This document shows positions 52,951 to 62,564 of a stretch of 64,000 nucleotides of DNA, piece by piece. The stretch comes from Streptomyces graminofaciens (GTDB taxonomy: Bacteria > Actinomycetota > Actinomycetes > Streptomycetales > Streptomycetaceae), in NCBI RefSeq assembly GCF_030294945.1, contig NZ_AP018448.1:1178001-1242000 (forward strand), in the 5' to 3' direction. How positions within the stretch are numbered: the first letter of the stretch is position 1; each line of letters starts with the position of its first letter. The notes beneath the pieces are model-generated. The model saw only the letters and a program-made list of their open reading frames with translations, had not been told where the DNA came from and ran no database searches. The position numbers and the translations under genes are program-made.

Positions 52951-55900
52951 CGATCGCTCAGGACCCCCGGGCGGTCATCCCGGCCCTCGCCGACTCCGCG
53001 ATGCCGTATCTGCTGGGCGTACGGCACCACAGCCCTGCCCTCGCCGCGGCCGTGCCCGCCCTGCTGGACGCCTCAGGCGCCGAGGTCGTGTGCGTGGAAC
53101 TGCCCGCCGACTTCCAGCCCTGGCTCGTCCATCTCTCCGCCCCGGGCACCCTGGCGCCGGTGGCGCTGGCCGGGGCCGGTGAGGGCGGGCGGCTCGGCTT
53201 CTACCCGTTCGCCGACTTCTCCCCCGAGCTCGCCGCGGTCCGCTGGGCCCGGGAGCGGGGGGTGGACGTCGTGTGCTGTGATCTGCCGATGTCCGATCCG
53301 ACGTGGAGCGCGGACGGCGCGGGGCGGGACGCGGATGTTCCCGCCCCGGCGGGCGACACGCGGAACGCGGTCGCGGAAGCCACCGTCGCCCCGCCCACCG
53401 CCTTCGCGGTCGCCCTCACAGCCGCCGGCACCGGCCGCGACGGCGACGACCTCTGGGACCGCTGCGTGGAGGTACTCGCCCCCGGCTGCGCCCCCGAGGC
53501 GATCCGCCGGGCCGCTCTCGGCGTGGGGTGGGCGCTGCGCCGCGACGCCGAGTCGGCGGGCGGTGTACCGCCGGTGGACCTGGCCCGCGAGGCCCATATG
53601 CGCGACACGATCGCCCGCGCGGCTGCGGGCGGGCGCCGCGTCGCGGCGGTCGTCGGGGCGTTCCACGCCCCGGCGCTCACGGACGTGGGCACGGGCGCGG
53701 AGGAGACCGTGGCGGACGGCCCGCTTCCGGCCCCGCGTACCGCGGCCGGTTCGGCGTCCGGGGCACGGGGAGCGGGCCTCGTCGGGGAGCGGCCGCCCGT
53801 GGTCACCTCCCTCGTCCCGTACGCCTTCGATCTGCTGGACTCCCGTTCCGGTTACCCGGCGGGCATCCGGGACCCGCGTTGGCAGCAGGCGGTGTTCATG
53901 GCCGGGGGCGACCCCGAGCTGCTGCACGGCGCGGCGGCGCGGGCGATCACCGATGTGTGCCGGGAGCTGCGCGCGGCCGGGCACACGGCGGGGACGGGTG
54001 AGGCCGCCGAGACTCTGCGGATGGCGTGCGACCTGGCCAGTCTGCGGGGGCTCGCGGCCCCGGGGCGGGGCGAGGTGCTGGAGGCGCTGACGGCCGTGCT
54101 GGGCCAGGGCGAGCCGCTCGGCCGCGGCCGGGCCCTCGCGCGGGCGCTCGAAGTGGTCCTGGTCGGTACCGACCGGGGCAGGATCGCGCCGGGCACACCA
54201 CGGTCGGGGCTGGGCCCGTCCGTGGAATCGGAGCTGGCCGCGCTGCGGCTGCCCGGCCCGGACGACCCCGCCTCGCGCGAGCTGCGGCTCGACCCGTTCC
54301 GCTCGGCCCTCGACGGCCGCCGCGAAATCCTGCTCCAGCGCCTCGCGGTGTGCGGCGCGGGCTACGGCGAGTCCGTGGAGGTGGCCGGCACGGGCGACGG
54401 TACGGCGCTCACCACAAAGTGGCGGCTGTCGTGGACCCCGGCCGTTCCCGTACGGCTGGACCTGGCCGGGATACGGGGCGTGACCGCGGCCCTGGCCGCC
54501 GAGGGCACCCTGCGGGAGACCTTCCGCCGGGAGTCGGCGGACGGCGGGCCGACCTGTGCTCTTGTTCTCTCCGGGCTTCGCGCGGCCGCCCGATGCGACC
54601 TGCCCGCGCTGGTCGCGGACCGCCTGGCCGACGCCGCGGTCGTACTCCCCGCGGCGGCGACGCTTCCCGAACTCCTCGAAGCGCTGGACCTGTTGGAGGC
54701 GCTGCGCCGGGGTCATCTGCCCGGTACCACGCCCGAGGCTCGGCAGGAGGCCGCCGAGCTGGCGGCCACCCTGATGGAGGCGGCGGTCCGTGCGTTGCCC
54801 GGCCTGGCGGGCAGCGACCAGCCGGAGGACGCGGCCGCGCTCATCGCGCTCGCGTCGCGGGCCGGTGAACACCTCCTCGGTCTGCGTATGGACGACGCCC
54901 TGGGTACCCTCGCGCGCACCGGCTCACCGCTCGTGCAGGGGGCCGCCCTGGCGGCCCGGGTCCTGCTCGACCTGGACGACGCCGGCACACTCGGCGCGCG
55001 GGCCGCCGGCTGGATCGACACGGCCACGGCGCCGGACGCGCGCCTTGGGCTGGCCCGCCGCCTCACCGGGCTGCTCAGCGGCGCGGCTCCGCTCCTCCAG
55101 GCGGCGCCGACCGCCCTCGACCCGTTGCTCGGCCGGATCGAGACGCTCCCGGATCAGGGGTTTCTGGACCGGCTGCCCGCGCTGCGCGGCGGCTTCGACA
55201 CGCTCACTCCGGCCGGCCGCGACCGGTTGCTCAGCACGGTGACCGAGCGGCTCGGCGACCGCCTCGACCTGTCGCTCACCGTATCCCCGGAGCTCCTCGC
55301 GCTGTGGACGGCGGCGGACAGGGTGGGCCTCGCGGCGGTCAACTCCCTGCGGTTGCCGGTGCGGACGGACGACACGAACGACACCGGCGCGACGGGCGTG
55401 CCCGAGAGCGTCAGCGTCCCTGCGGGCCCCTTTGCCGCTGAGACTCCCGTGACCACCTCGGCCGCCACGGCCGCCGAGGTGACTGTGGCCGCTCCGCCGG
55501 AGGCACCCGCCGCCACAACCTCGACCGTCCTCCGGCTCACCCCCACCGACCGCTGGCGACTCCTCCTCGGCAGGGAGACCGAGAAACTGCCGCAGGGCGC
55601 CCGCCGTTACGCGCACGCGCTCGACGAGCTGTACGGCACCGGCCGGGGTGAGGGCTCCTCGGATCTCGGCCGGGAGCACGACCAGGCCCAGGGCGGCGGC
55701 CAGGACGCGTCCTTCCCCACGGCCCGCGAATGGGCCGAGGAACTGGACGCGTTGTTCGGCGCGGAGGTCCGCGAGGAGGTGCTGGCGCGGGCCGCCGACC
55801 AGGGCCGTACGGACGTACTGGCCGAGCTGGACCCCAAGTCGGTCCGCCCGTCGGTCGATCTGCTGACGTCCGTGCTGTCCCTGGCCGGAGGGATGCCCGA

Positions 55901-56657
55901 GCAGCAACTGGCCAAGCTGCGCCCGCTCGTACGCCGTCTGGTCGACGAGCTGGCCAAGGAGCTGGCCACCCGGATGCGCCCGGCCCTGACCGGGCTGGCC
56001 ACACCGCGCCCGACCCGCCGCCCCGGCGGACGGCTCGACCTCCCGCGTACGCTGCGCGCCAACCTGGCGCACACGCGCCGGACGGCCGACGGCCGGACGG
56101 TGATCGTGCCGGAGAAGCCGGTGTTCAGCACCCGCTCCCGCAAGGAGTCGGACTGGCGGCTGATCCTCGTGGTGGACGTGTCCGGGTCGATGGAGGCGTC
56201 CGTCATCTGGTCGGCGCTGACCGCGGCCGTCCTGGGCGGGGTACCCACCCTGTCCACCCACTTCCTCACGTTCTCGACCGAGGTGATCGACCTGACGGAC
56301 CGGGTGGACGACCCGCTGTCGCTGCTCCTGGAGGTACGGGTCGGCGGCGGCACCCACATCGCGGCCGGGCTCGCGCACGCCCGTTCCCTGGTGACCGTGC
56401 CCAGCCGGACCCTCGTGGTGGTGGTGAGCGACTTCGAGGAGGGCTATCCGCTGGGCGGCCTCCTCGGCGAGGTACGGGCCCTCGCCGGTTCCGGGGTGCA
56501 CCTGATGGGCTGCGCCGCCCTGGACGACACCGGCACCCCGCGTTACTCGGTGCCCGTCGCCCAGCAGCTCGTCGCGGCCGGTATGCCCGTCGCCGCCCTC
56601 AGTCCCCTCGCCCTCGCCCGCTGGGTGGGCGACCGCCTCCGCGGAGAGACCCGATGA
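52947..56657 (+). CDS. DUF5682-vWA fusion protein
   Basis: 1236 residues from GTG 52947. The N-terminal part (MPYLLGVRHHSPALAAAVPALL, VCVELPADFQPWL, VVGAFHAPAL) is DUF5682-like, with conserved His motifs. A long helical middle follows. The C-terminal von Willebrand A domain (about 1070-1236) has a complete MIDAS: DVSGSM, the Thr in GGGTH, and Asp in VVSDFEEGY. In many genomes DUF5682 and vWA are separate genes (E. coli YehM and YehP); here they are fused. It is coupled to the ATPase before and the SWIM protein after (4-bp overlaps). Confidence 0.88.
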   Translation: MTIAQDPRAVIPALADSAMPYLLGVRHHSPALAAAVPALLDASGAEVVCVELPADFQPWLVHLSAPGTLAPVALAGAGEGGRLGFYPFADFSPELAAVRWARERGVDVVCCDLPMSDPTWSADGAGRDADVPAPAGDTRNAVAEATVAPPTAFAVALTAAGTGRDGDDLWDRCVEVLAPGCAPEAIRRAALGVGWALRRDAESAGGVPPVDLAREAHMRDTIARAAAGGRRVAAVVGAFHAPALTDVGTGAEETVADGPLPAPRTAAGSASGARGAGLVGERPPVVTSLVPYAFDLLDSRSGYPAGIRDPRWQQAVFMAGGDPELLHGAAARAITDVCRELRAAGHTAGTGEAAETLRMACDLASLRGLAAPGRGEVLEALTAVLGQGEPLGRGRALARALEVVLVGTDRGRIAPGTPRSGLGPSVESELAALRLPGPDDPASRELRLDPFRSALDGRREILLQRLAVCGAGYGESVEVAGTGDGTALTTKWRLSWTPAVPVRLDLAGIRGVTAALAAEGTLRETFRRESADGGPTCALVLSGLRAAARCDLPALVADRLADAAVVLPAAATLPELLEALDLLEALRRGHLPGTTPEARQEAAELAATLMEAAVRALPGLAGSDQPEDAAALIALASRAGEHLLGLRMDDALGTLARTGSPLVQGAALAARVLLDLDDAGTLGARAAGWIDTATAPDARLGLARRLTGLLSGAAPLLQAAPTALDPLLGRIETLPDQGFLDRLPALRGGFDTLTPAGRDRLLSTVTERLGDRLDLSLTVSPELLALWTAADRVGLAAVNSLRLPVRTDDTNDTGATGVPESVSVPAGPFAAETPVTTSAATAAEVTVAAPPEAPAATTSTVLRLTPTDRWRLLLGRETEKLPQGARRYAHALDELYGTGRGEGSSDLGREHDQAQGGGQDASFPTAREWAEELDALFGAEVREEVLARAADQGRTDVLAELDPKSVRPSVDLLTSVLSLAGGMPEQQLAKLRPLVRRLVDELAKELATRMRPALTGLATPRPTRRPGGRLDLPRTLRANLAHTRRTADGRTVIVPEKPVFSTRSRKESDWRLILVVDVSGSMEASVIWSALTAAVLGGVPTLSTHFLTFSTEVIDLTDRVDDPLSLLLEVRVGGGTHIAAGLAHARSLVTVPSRTLVVVVSDFEEGYPLGGLLGEVRALAGSGVHLMGCAALDDTGTPRYSVPVAQQLVAAGMPVAALSPLALARWVGDRLRGETR

Positions 56658-58594
56658 ACGCCGAACTGCCCCCGGTGGCGCCCGACGTGGTCGCCGCCGC
56701 CGTCGAGAGCCTGACCTCGCGGCTGCGCAAGAAGCTGGACGCCGCGATCGAGTCGTACGCGGCCGTTCCCGTCACCACGGAAGACGGTGTCCTGCGCGTC
56801 CGGTGCGGTGAGGACGCCGAAGTCACCCTCACGCCTGGTCCCTCCGGCGCCGTCACGGACGCCGGGCAGGCGGTGTGCAGCTGTCTGCTCGCGCCCCGGT
56901 GCCTGCACCGCGCGGCCGTACTGGGCGCCTGCCCCGTGGCCGACGCGGACGCGGTCGCCGACGCGGACACGGCTGTCGAGCAGGCGACCGCCGTAGCGGG
57001 CGGCGCCGGTGATGCCGTGTCAGCGGAAGGAGCCACCGCCGCCGGGGCCACCGCCGCTCAGGTGCCCACCTCGGAGACCTCCGAGCCTCCGCAAGTGACC
57101 GAACCGACCGGGCCGACAGGCCCCACTGCCGCTCAAGTGGCCGCCGCCACCGGCCTCTGGGCGGCCACCGCCGCCGTCCTCGCCTCCGGAGTCCCCGCGG
57201 CGGGCGCGGTGCCGCAGGCGGAGTTGCTGCGGGCCGCCCACACGGCGCGGCTGGCCGGGTTGCACCGCGCGGAGGCGGCGGCCCTGCGGGTCGTACGCGG
57301 GTTGCGCGGTGCCCGTGCCCGCCACGACGGCCATCGGCTGGCGGACCTGGTCGCCAACGTGCGCGAGCTGCTGCTCACCACCGGCCTGTTGGCAGCGGCG
57401 GACCCGGATCCGGCGCTGGTCGGCACTGCCCGCCGCAGCTACCGGCCGGGCGGCGCACTGCGGGTGCACGGGGTGTGCCGGGAGCCGGTGATCGCGGCCA
57501 CCGGGTACGGCGGGGTCGTCACCCACCTGGTCTCGGACGACGGGCGCTGGTTCTCCATCGCCGATGTCAAGCCAGGTGGCCCGGCGCGCGCCCGTGGTGC
57601 GGGCACAGCCAGCGTGGCGCTCGGTTCGGGCGCGCTCGACCACGCCCGGCTGGCCCGTGGCGGGCTGCTGATCTCCGGTGCCACGCTCTCTCCGGACGGC
57701 CGCCTCGGCTCCGGCAAGGGTGTGCGGGCCACCCCGGTCGCCGGTCTGTCCTGGACATCGGGCCCGCTCGCCGCCCTGTTCGCCCGCCCCCTGGCCGAAG
57801 CCGTCGCCGAGCGGCTCACGGGCAGCCCCGGAGCCGACCCCGAGCAGGCCGAGCAGACGGCGCGCCAGTTGATCGGCTGCGACCTGGTCCTCGTCGGCGC
57901 GGCGGGCGACCAGTTGCTCGCTCACGCACTGGACCCCGCCGGGCACCCGGCGGCGGACGGCCTCCTGATCAGGCTGACACCGGCCAACGGCCACCCGGAC
58001 CTCGCCCACACGGCCAATTTCCGTCAGCTGGCGTCCCGGCCCGGTCTGCGGCTGCGCGTGATCGGCCGCCTGGACGCCGAGCGCGCCGCCACGCTGCGCC
58101 CCCTCGCGGTGGGCCCGGTGCCGGACACCGAGGCGACGCTGCGGCTCCCCGCCGACTGGCAGGGCCACGCCGACCTGGGTTACGACCGTCTCCAGGGCGC
58201 GCACTTCCCGCCATCGGATGCCCTTCCCACCGTGGACGGCCTCGGCGGCGTCCCGGCGGACCCGCTCGCGGAGGCCCCGCTGTGGCGGTTGCGCAGGCTG
58301 GTCGAGGTCGCGGTGTCCGGGGGCCGCCGGGCCGTGGCCGAACCGGCGCGCGACGGAGATCGGAGCGAGGGCGGGGCGGCCCTGCGGCGCAGCGGTTTCC
58401 GCTCGGCCGCCGATCTGGCGGCCGCCCTCACCTCGGAAGCCGACCGCCGCACCCGCGACGTCTTCGGCCGCATCACCGAGCCCGACCCGGACCGCTACGC
58501 CCGGGCATGGCTCGCCACAGCCGTGTACCTGGCCGGCACCGAACGGGCCCTGATCCAGGCCACCTGGCAGCCGTCGGCCTCCGATGCGACCTGA
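56654..58594 (+). CDS. SWIM zinc-finger protein of the MoxR-type locus
   Basis: 646 residues, ATGA-coupled. A SWIM motif, Cys75-x-Cys77-x5-Cys83-x-His85 (VCSCLLAPRCLHR), lies near the N-terminus and should bind zinc and nucleic acid or protein. An Ala/Asp-rich low-complexity linker (about 92-150) and a long C-terminal region (GALRVHGVCREPVIAATGYG, GRLDAERAATLRPLAVGPV) of unknown fold follow. It corresponds to E. coli YehQ-type proteins and closes the operon. Role in substrate recognition is inferred. Confidence 0.88.
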   Translation: MNAELPPVAPDVVAAAVESLTSRLRKKLDAAIESYAAVPVTTEDGVLRVRCGEDAEVTLTPGPSGAVTDAGQAVCSCLLAPRCLHRAAVLGACPVADADAVADADTAVEQATAVAGGAGDAVSAEGATAAGATAAQVPTSETSEPPQVTEPTGPTGPTAAQVAAATGLWAATAAVLASGVPAAGAVPQAELLRAAHTARLAGLHRAEAAALRVVRGLRGARARHDGHRLADLVANVRELLLTTGLLAAADPDPALVGTARRSYRPGGALRVHGVCREPVIAATGYGGVVTHLVSDDGRWFSIADVKPGGPARARGAGTASVALGSGALDHARLARGGLLISGATLSPDGRLGSGKGVRATPVAGLSWTSGPLAALFARPLAEAVAERLTGSPGADPEQAEQTARQLIGCDLVLVGAAGDQLLAHALDPAGHPAADGLLIRLTPANGHPDLAHTANFRQLASRPGLRLRVIGRLDAERAATLRPLAVGPVPDTEATLRLPADWQGHADLGYDRLQGAHFPPSDALPTVDGLGGVPADPLAEAPLWRLRRLVEVAVSGGRRAVAEPARDGDRSEGGAALRRSGFRSAADLAAALTSEADRRTRDVFGRITEPDPDRYARAWLATAVYLAGTERALIQATWQPSASDAT

Positions 58595-58639
58595 CGCTGT
58601 GCTGCGCGCCAAGGCTGCACCAGGTGAGTATCAGCGGAT

Positions 58640-58811
58640 GGAGGAACCGATTCCGATCCGTCCGTTGCTGGAGAGGTGCAGGACGCGTCCGCGGCCGCGG
58701 CGTCGTATGACGGGGGGATGGCCCGCACGCCGCAGAAGGAGCCGGTGACATTGCCGCGCAGCAGCGGGATGGGCAGGTCGAGGTCGGCCAGGGCGGCTCC
58801 GCGCCGGTGTC
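58640..58811. other. Degenerate stretch beyond the SWIM gene
   Basis: Minus-strand reading gives ALADLDLPIPLLRGNVTGSF with CGVR, which looks like protein sequence but has no intact frame. I cannot assign it. It directly follows the citryl-CoA lyase remnant. Confidence 0.35.
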
Positions 58812-59135
58812 CTAGGTGACGCCGAGGAAGCGGGAGCCGCCGCCGAGCAGCCCGGTGGCGAGCGCGCCCTGCACCGAATGATCGGGCGCCGACAGGTGGG
58901 TGAGGCGGGTGACGGTGGTGGTCGGGGTGAAGCCGTGGTCGGCGAGCGCGGCGGGTACGGCCTCGGAGACGCGTACTTGGCCGGGGTGGGGCGGCGTTGG
59001 GTGGCGTTGGCGACCCAGTAGGTGAGTTCGCCGAAGCCCACCTCGCCCACCTCGCCCATGACGTCACGGGCGAGGTCGTGGCCGAGCAGGGTGATCGCGG
59101 TGCGGCTGGAGGCGCCGGGTGCGGTGGGCACCCTG
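58812..59135 (-). pseudogene. Citryl-CoA lyase-like gene remnant
   Basis: Minus strand: TAITLLGHDLARDVMGEVGE, VGFGELTYWVANATQRRPTP, then after a frameshift near 58985 GQVRVSEAVPAALADHGFTP, LTHLSAPDHSVQGALATGLL and GGGSRFLGVT with a premature TAG at 58812-58814. The order matches the N-terminal part of citryl-CoA lyase/citrate-synthase-fold enzymes. Start, active-site half and C-terminus are missing, so this is a decayed copy. Confidence 0.7.
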
Positions 59136-59296
59136 GCTGTGCCCCGGCATCCACGAGAGCGACGCCGAACGCCGCCGCACCGCCCGCACCGGCCTCGCCT
59201 CCTGGCTGTCGGGCGACCACTCCGGCAACAACACATACCGCTGACCAGCCCCGGCGCCCGACTCCGGGCCACCGGGGCTGAGCCGCCGCCAGGAGC
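59136..59296. other. Short remnant of unknown origin
   Basis: The plus strand reads WLCPGIHESDAERRRTARTG and LASWLSGDHSGNNTYR before a TGA at 59243. It looks like a true protein C-terminus with no start; family not recognised. Confidence 0.3.
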
Positions 59297-60193
59297 TCAG
59301 CGCAGGGTGAGCGGAGTCGCGGATGCCACGCGGGACAGTTTCTCCGGGTTGCGGACGTAGTAGAGGCCGGTGATACAGGCGTCCTCGACACGGACCGCCA
59401 TGATGCCGTCGATCTCGCCGTCCAGGTGTACGACGAGTGCCGGGCTGCCGTTGACCACGGTGGGGGCGACGGTGACCCGGCCTTCGTTCTTGCCGAGAAC
59501 ACCCATCAGGAAGCGGGCCACCTTGCCGGCGCCGGTGATGGGCCGCGGCGCGGCCTGCTTGATGCCGCCGCCGTCGTTCACCATGACGACCTCGGGGGCG
59601 AGCACGTCGAGGAAGCCCTGCGGATCCCCGGTCTCGAGCACGCGCCGGAACGACTCCAGCGCCGCCCGGGTCTCGCTCGGGGAGACCACCTGGCGAGGCC
59701 GGCGGGCATCGACGTGCTTGCGGGCGCGGTGGGCGATCTGTCGGACGGCCGCGGGGCTCTTGTCGACAGCGGCCGCGATCTCGTCGTAGCCGACGTCGAA
59801 GACCTCGCGCAGCACGAAGACGGCTCGTTCGGTCGGCGCCAGCGTTTCGAGGACGAGCATCAGCGCCATCGACACACTCTCGGCGAGCATGGCGTCCTCC
59901 GCCACGTCGGGCGCGGTGAGCAGCGGCTCCGGCAGCCAGGGGCCGACGTACGCCTCCCTGCGGCGCTGCATGGTGCGCAGCCGGTTGAGCGACTGCCGGG
60001 TGGTGATCCGGACCAGGTAGGCGCGCTGATCGCGCACCTGCTCCAAGTCGACCTCGACCCACCGCAGCCACGTCTCCTGGAGGACGTCCTCGGCGTCGGC
60101 CGCCGATCCGAGCATCTCGTAGGCGACGGTGAAGAGCAGGTTGCGATGGGCGACGAAGGTCTCGGTCGCCGGGTCGGTGGCGGGGTCGCTCAT
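59297..60193 (-). CDS. ECF41-type RNA polymerase sigma factor (SigJ-like), copy 1
   Basis: 298 residues. Sigma-2 (FTVAYEMLGSAADAEDVLQETWLRW, about 20-44) and sigma-4 (LAPTERAVFVLREVFDVGYDEIAAAVDKSPAAVRQIAHRARKHV, about 115-160) are joined by a linker with WLPEP. A SnoaL-like C-terminal domain carries NDGGGI and NPEKL. WLPEP, DGGG and NP(D/E)KL are the signatures I know for ECF41, where the extension tunes activity. It lies 121 bp downstream of the oxidoreductase gene on the same strand and probably activates that promoter. Confidence 0.93.
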   Translation of the reverse strand: MSDPATDPATETFVAHRNLLFTVAYEMLGSAADAEDVLQETWLRWVEVDLEQVRDQRAYLVRITTRQSLNRLRTMQRRREAYVGPWLPEPLLTAPDVAEDAMLAESVSMALMLVLETLAPTERAVFVLREVFDVGYDEIAAAVDKSPAAVRQIAHRARKHVDARRPRQVVSPSETRAALESFRRVLETGDPQGFLDVLAPEVVMVNDGGGIKQAAPRPITGAGKVARFLMGVLGKNEGRVTVAPTVVNGSPALVVHLDGEIDGIMAVRVEDACITGLYYVRNPEKLSRVASATPLTLR

Positions 60194-60314
60194 GTCCCGG
60201 CTCCTCTCCCGTGCGACCGGACCTGATTACCGAAGGCCTTCAGACGTGCGTGCACAGCAAGGTCCTTTTCATTGGCAGTCGTTCGTTCCGATCCACCTGA
60301 TCACACTTGCCTGG

Positions 60315-61514
60315 TCAAGACACCGGTTCTACGGTGCTCGGCACCTCGCCCCGCTTGGCCAGCAGCAACTCCTGACGCTTGTCGTCCTTGGCCCACCAGG
60401 TGTGCGCACCGGGCTTGCGTGCCTCGTACCGCAGCTGCCAGACGGTGCTCCTGCAGATGAACTCCTTGAGCTTTCCGCCCGTCCGGCCGCCGAGGTAGTA
60501 CCTGTTGGCGGTGTCGTCCTTCTGTGAGACCTGGAAGACGCCGAAACGACGCCCCAGGCTGATGCACTGGCCGGCGAACCCCACGCTGACGGGCACGGGC
60601 TCCTCACCCTCGAGCCGGCGAAGGACGGTCTCCGCGGCCTGCGGGCCCAGCTGGACCGCGGACTGGCAGCCCATCCGGAAGGGCAGGTCGGACGGCGCGG
60701 CCGAGTCCCCGGCCGCGACGACGCGCTCGTCGTCCACGCTGGTCAGCGTCTCGTCCGTGAGCAGTCGGCCCAAGGCGTCGGTCGTCAGTCCGCTGCGCGC
60801 GGCCAGGTCCGGCACGCCGAACCCGGCGGTCCAGATGGTCACCTCGCTCGGCAACTCTCGGCCGTCGGCGAGCCGCACGACATCGCGTGTCACAGCCGTC
60901 ACCTTCGTGTCGGGGCCTTCGAGCACGGTCACACCGAGTTCGCCCAGCCGCCCGGCGACCGAGCGACGGCCCCGAGGGTGCAGGTAGGGGCCGAGCACCC
61001 CGCCGCAGACCAGCGTCACGGCACGGCCCGCCTCCGCCAGTTCGGCGGCGGTCTCGATACCGCTCGGACCGGCTCCGACCACGGTCACCGCGGCCGTGGC
61101 AGGCGCGGCGTCGAGGACCGGCCGCAGCCTCTGCGCCTCCTCCAGGCTCGCGATCGGGTGGGCGAACTCGGCCGCTCCGGGCACGCTCGGGTCGGCGCTG
61201 CCGCTTCCCACCGCGTAGATCAGATAGTCGTAGTCGACCGTGCCGCCCGTCGCCAGCGTCACCCTGCGCTCGGCCGTGTCGATCCGGATCACGGTGTCGA
61301 CGACCAGGCCGACGCGCTCGCCCAGGACCTTTCGGTAGTCGACCATCGCGTCGTGGGATCCGCCCAAGAGTTGGTGCAGGCGGATCCGCTCGACGAAGTT
61401 CGGGCGCGGGTTGATCAGGGTCACGGTCACGTCGTCGCGCTGTGTCAGACGGTTGGCCGCCATGACGCCGGCGTATCCGCCGCCGATCACGACCACATCG
61501 GTGTTCCCGGTCAT
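60315..61514 (-). CDS. NAD(P)/FAD-dependent oxidoreductase, NDH-2/AIF-like
   Basis: 399 residues. Two dinucleotide folds: VVVIGGGYAGVMAANRL (about 7-23) and VTVVGAGPSGIETAAELAEAG (about 147-167), plus FAD-binding GDSAAPSDLPFRMG near residue 275. Pyridine nucleotide-disulfide oxidoreductase family, resembling type II NADH dehydrogenase or AIF-like proteins. ECF41 sigma genes are usually beside such oxidoreductases (or decarboxylases/epimerases) and drive them. An ECF41-type promoter, TGTCACA-N16-TGTC, lies upstream. Confidence 0.92.
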   Translation of the reverse strand: MTGNTDVVVIGGGYAGVMAANRLTQRDDVTVTLINPRPNFVERIRLHQLLGGSHDAMVDYRKVLGERVGLVVDTVIRIDTAERRVTLATGGTVDYDYLIYAVGSGSADPSVPGAAEFAHPIASLEEAQRLRPVLDAAPATAAVTVVGAGPSGIETAAELAEAGRAVTLVCGGVLGPYLHPRGRRSVAGRLGELGVTVLEGPDTKVTAVTRDVVRLADGRELPSEVTIWTAGFGVPDLAARSGLTTDALGRLLTDETLTSVDDERVVAAGDSAAPSDLPFRMGCQSAVQLGPQAAETVLRRLEGEEPVPVSVGFAGQCISLGRRFGVFQVSQKDDTANRYYLGGRTGGKLKEFICRSTVWQLRYEARKPGAHTWWAKDDKRQELLLAKRGEVPSTVEPVS

Positions 61515-61549
61515 GGTGTCTCCTCCGTATGAAAGGGGTTCGGCCTCAA

Positions 61550-61576
61550 GACACCGCCGGGTCGATGGTTGTGACA
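61550..61576 (-). promoter_or_regulatory. ECF41-type promoter of the oxidoreductase gene
   Basis: On the minus strand, TGTCACA (61570-61576) is followed by 16 bases and TGTC (61550-61553). This matches the ECF41 consensus TGTCACA-N16-CGTC except one -10 base. It lies about 36 bp before the start codon, with GGAGGAG as ribosome-binding site. Confidence 0.75.
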
Positions 61577-61641
61577 GGGACGCGTGCGAATTTTTTTCGG
61601 GGCCCTCTTCAGCGGCCCTCGGCGCGGAGAGACGGGCCGAC

Positions 61642-62420
61642 TCAGGTGACCGTCAGCCTGCCTCGGCAGCGGGCACCGGCGGTGTCCGGCTGTCCGGCGT
61701 TCCCGGTCCGGTGATCGGCGGGACCGGCGCGTCCACGGTCCGCGCGAGCCGGGCGCCCTCGGGGCCGTACGCCGCCCGGGAGCTCCGGGAAGATCCGCAG
61801 CAGCGCGAGGAACAGCACCGCGGCCGCGGCGAGCGACAGGGGCAGGCTGATGTCGACGCCGTTCGCCAGATCGCCCAGCGGGCCGACGAATTGGCCGGGG
61901 ATGTTGGTGAACGGCACGCCGAGCACCGCGGACACCCACCACGCGGTCGTGCCGCGCCAGGTCCAGCCGTGGCTGAACCAGTAACGGCCGCCCCCCTGAG
62001 GGCGGTTGAAGACCTGCAGGGCGTCCGGGTCGTACCAGCCGCGGCGGGTGTGGAAGCCGAGCGTCATCATCACCATCCAGAACGTGGCGCAGGTGATGAT
62101 CATCGTGGCGAAAGTCGAGATGGACTGGACGAGGTTCAGGCCGAAACGGCAGACGAAGATGACTCCGATGGACAGCACGCCGACCAGCAGCGTCGCCTGA
62201 ACGCGGCGACAGCCGCGGGAACACGGACGAGAAGTCGAGCCCCGTGCCGTACAGCGATTGTGGTGCCGTGGGCATGCCTCCCATCAGGGCGAGCAGGCAG
62301 ACCGGCAGGAAGAACCAGCCCGGTGAGATGGCGAGCGGCCCGCCCACGAAGTCGAGGGCAACCGGATCGACGTACTCCGGGGCCGGCCATAGTCGGCACC
62401 CACACTGGATGATTCGGCCA
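61642..62420 (-). pseudogene. NCS1-family permease remnant
   Basis: Minus strand: PEYVDPVALDFVGGPLAISP, GWFFLPVCLLALMGGMPTAP, then after a one-base shift near 62205 VLSIGVIFVCRFGLNLVQSI, ATFWMVMMTLGFHTRRGWYD, WTWRGTTAWWVSAVLGVPFT and the end at 61642. This is the last ~250 residues of a nucleobase-cation-symport-1-type transporter. The N-terminal half is absent and the frame is broken, so it cannot be functional. Confidence 0.8.
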
Positions 62421-62500
62421 CCATCCTGGCGCAGGCCCCCCTACGCCTGCCCGCCCCTGGTCGCCCATCCATGAGGTCTGGATCACATTTCAGAAGCGGA

Positions 62501-62528
62501 TGTCACACTCCCGGCGCCTGGATCCCTC
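62501..62528 (+). promoter_or_regulatory. Probable ECF41 autoregulatory promoter
   Basis: TGTCACA at 62501-62507 is followed by 17 bases and CCTC (62525-62528), close to TGTCACA-N16-CGTC. It lies 37 bp before the second sigma gene; GGGAGG precedes that start. Confidence 0.55.
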
Positions 62529-62564
62529 TCAGTTCGGAACGTATCCGCGACGGGAGGCCCCACG

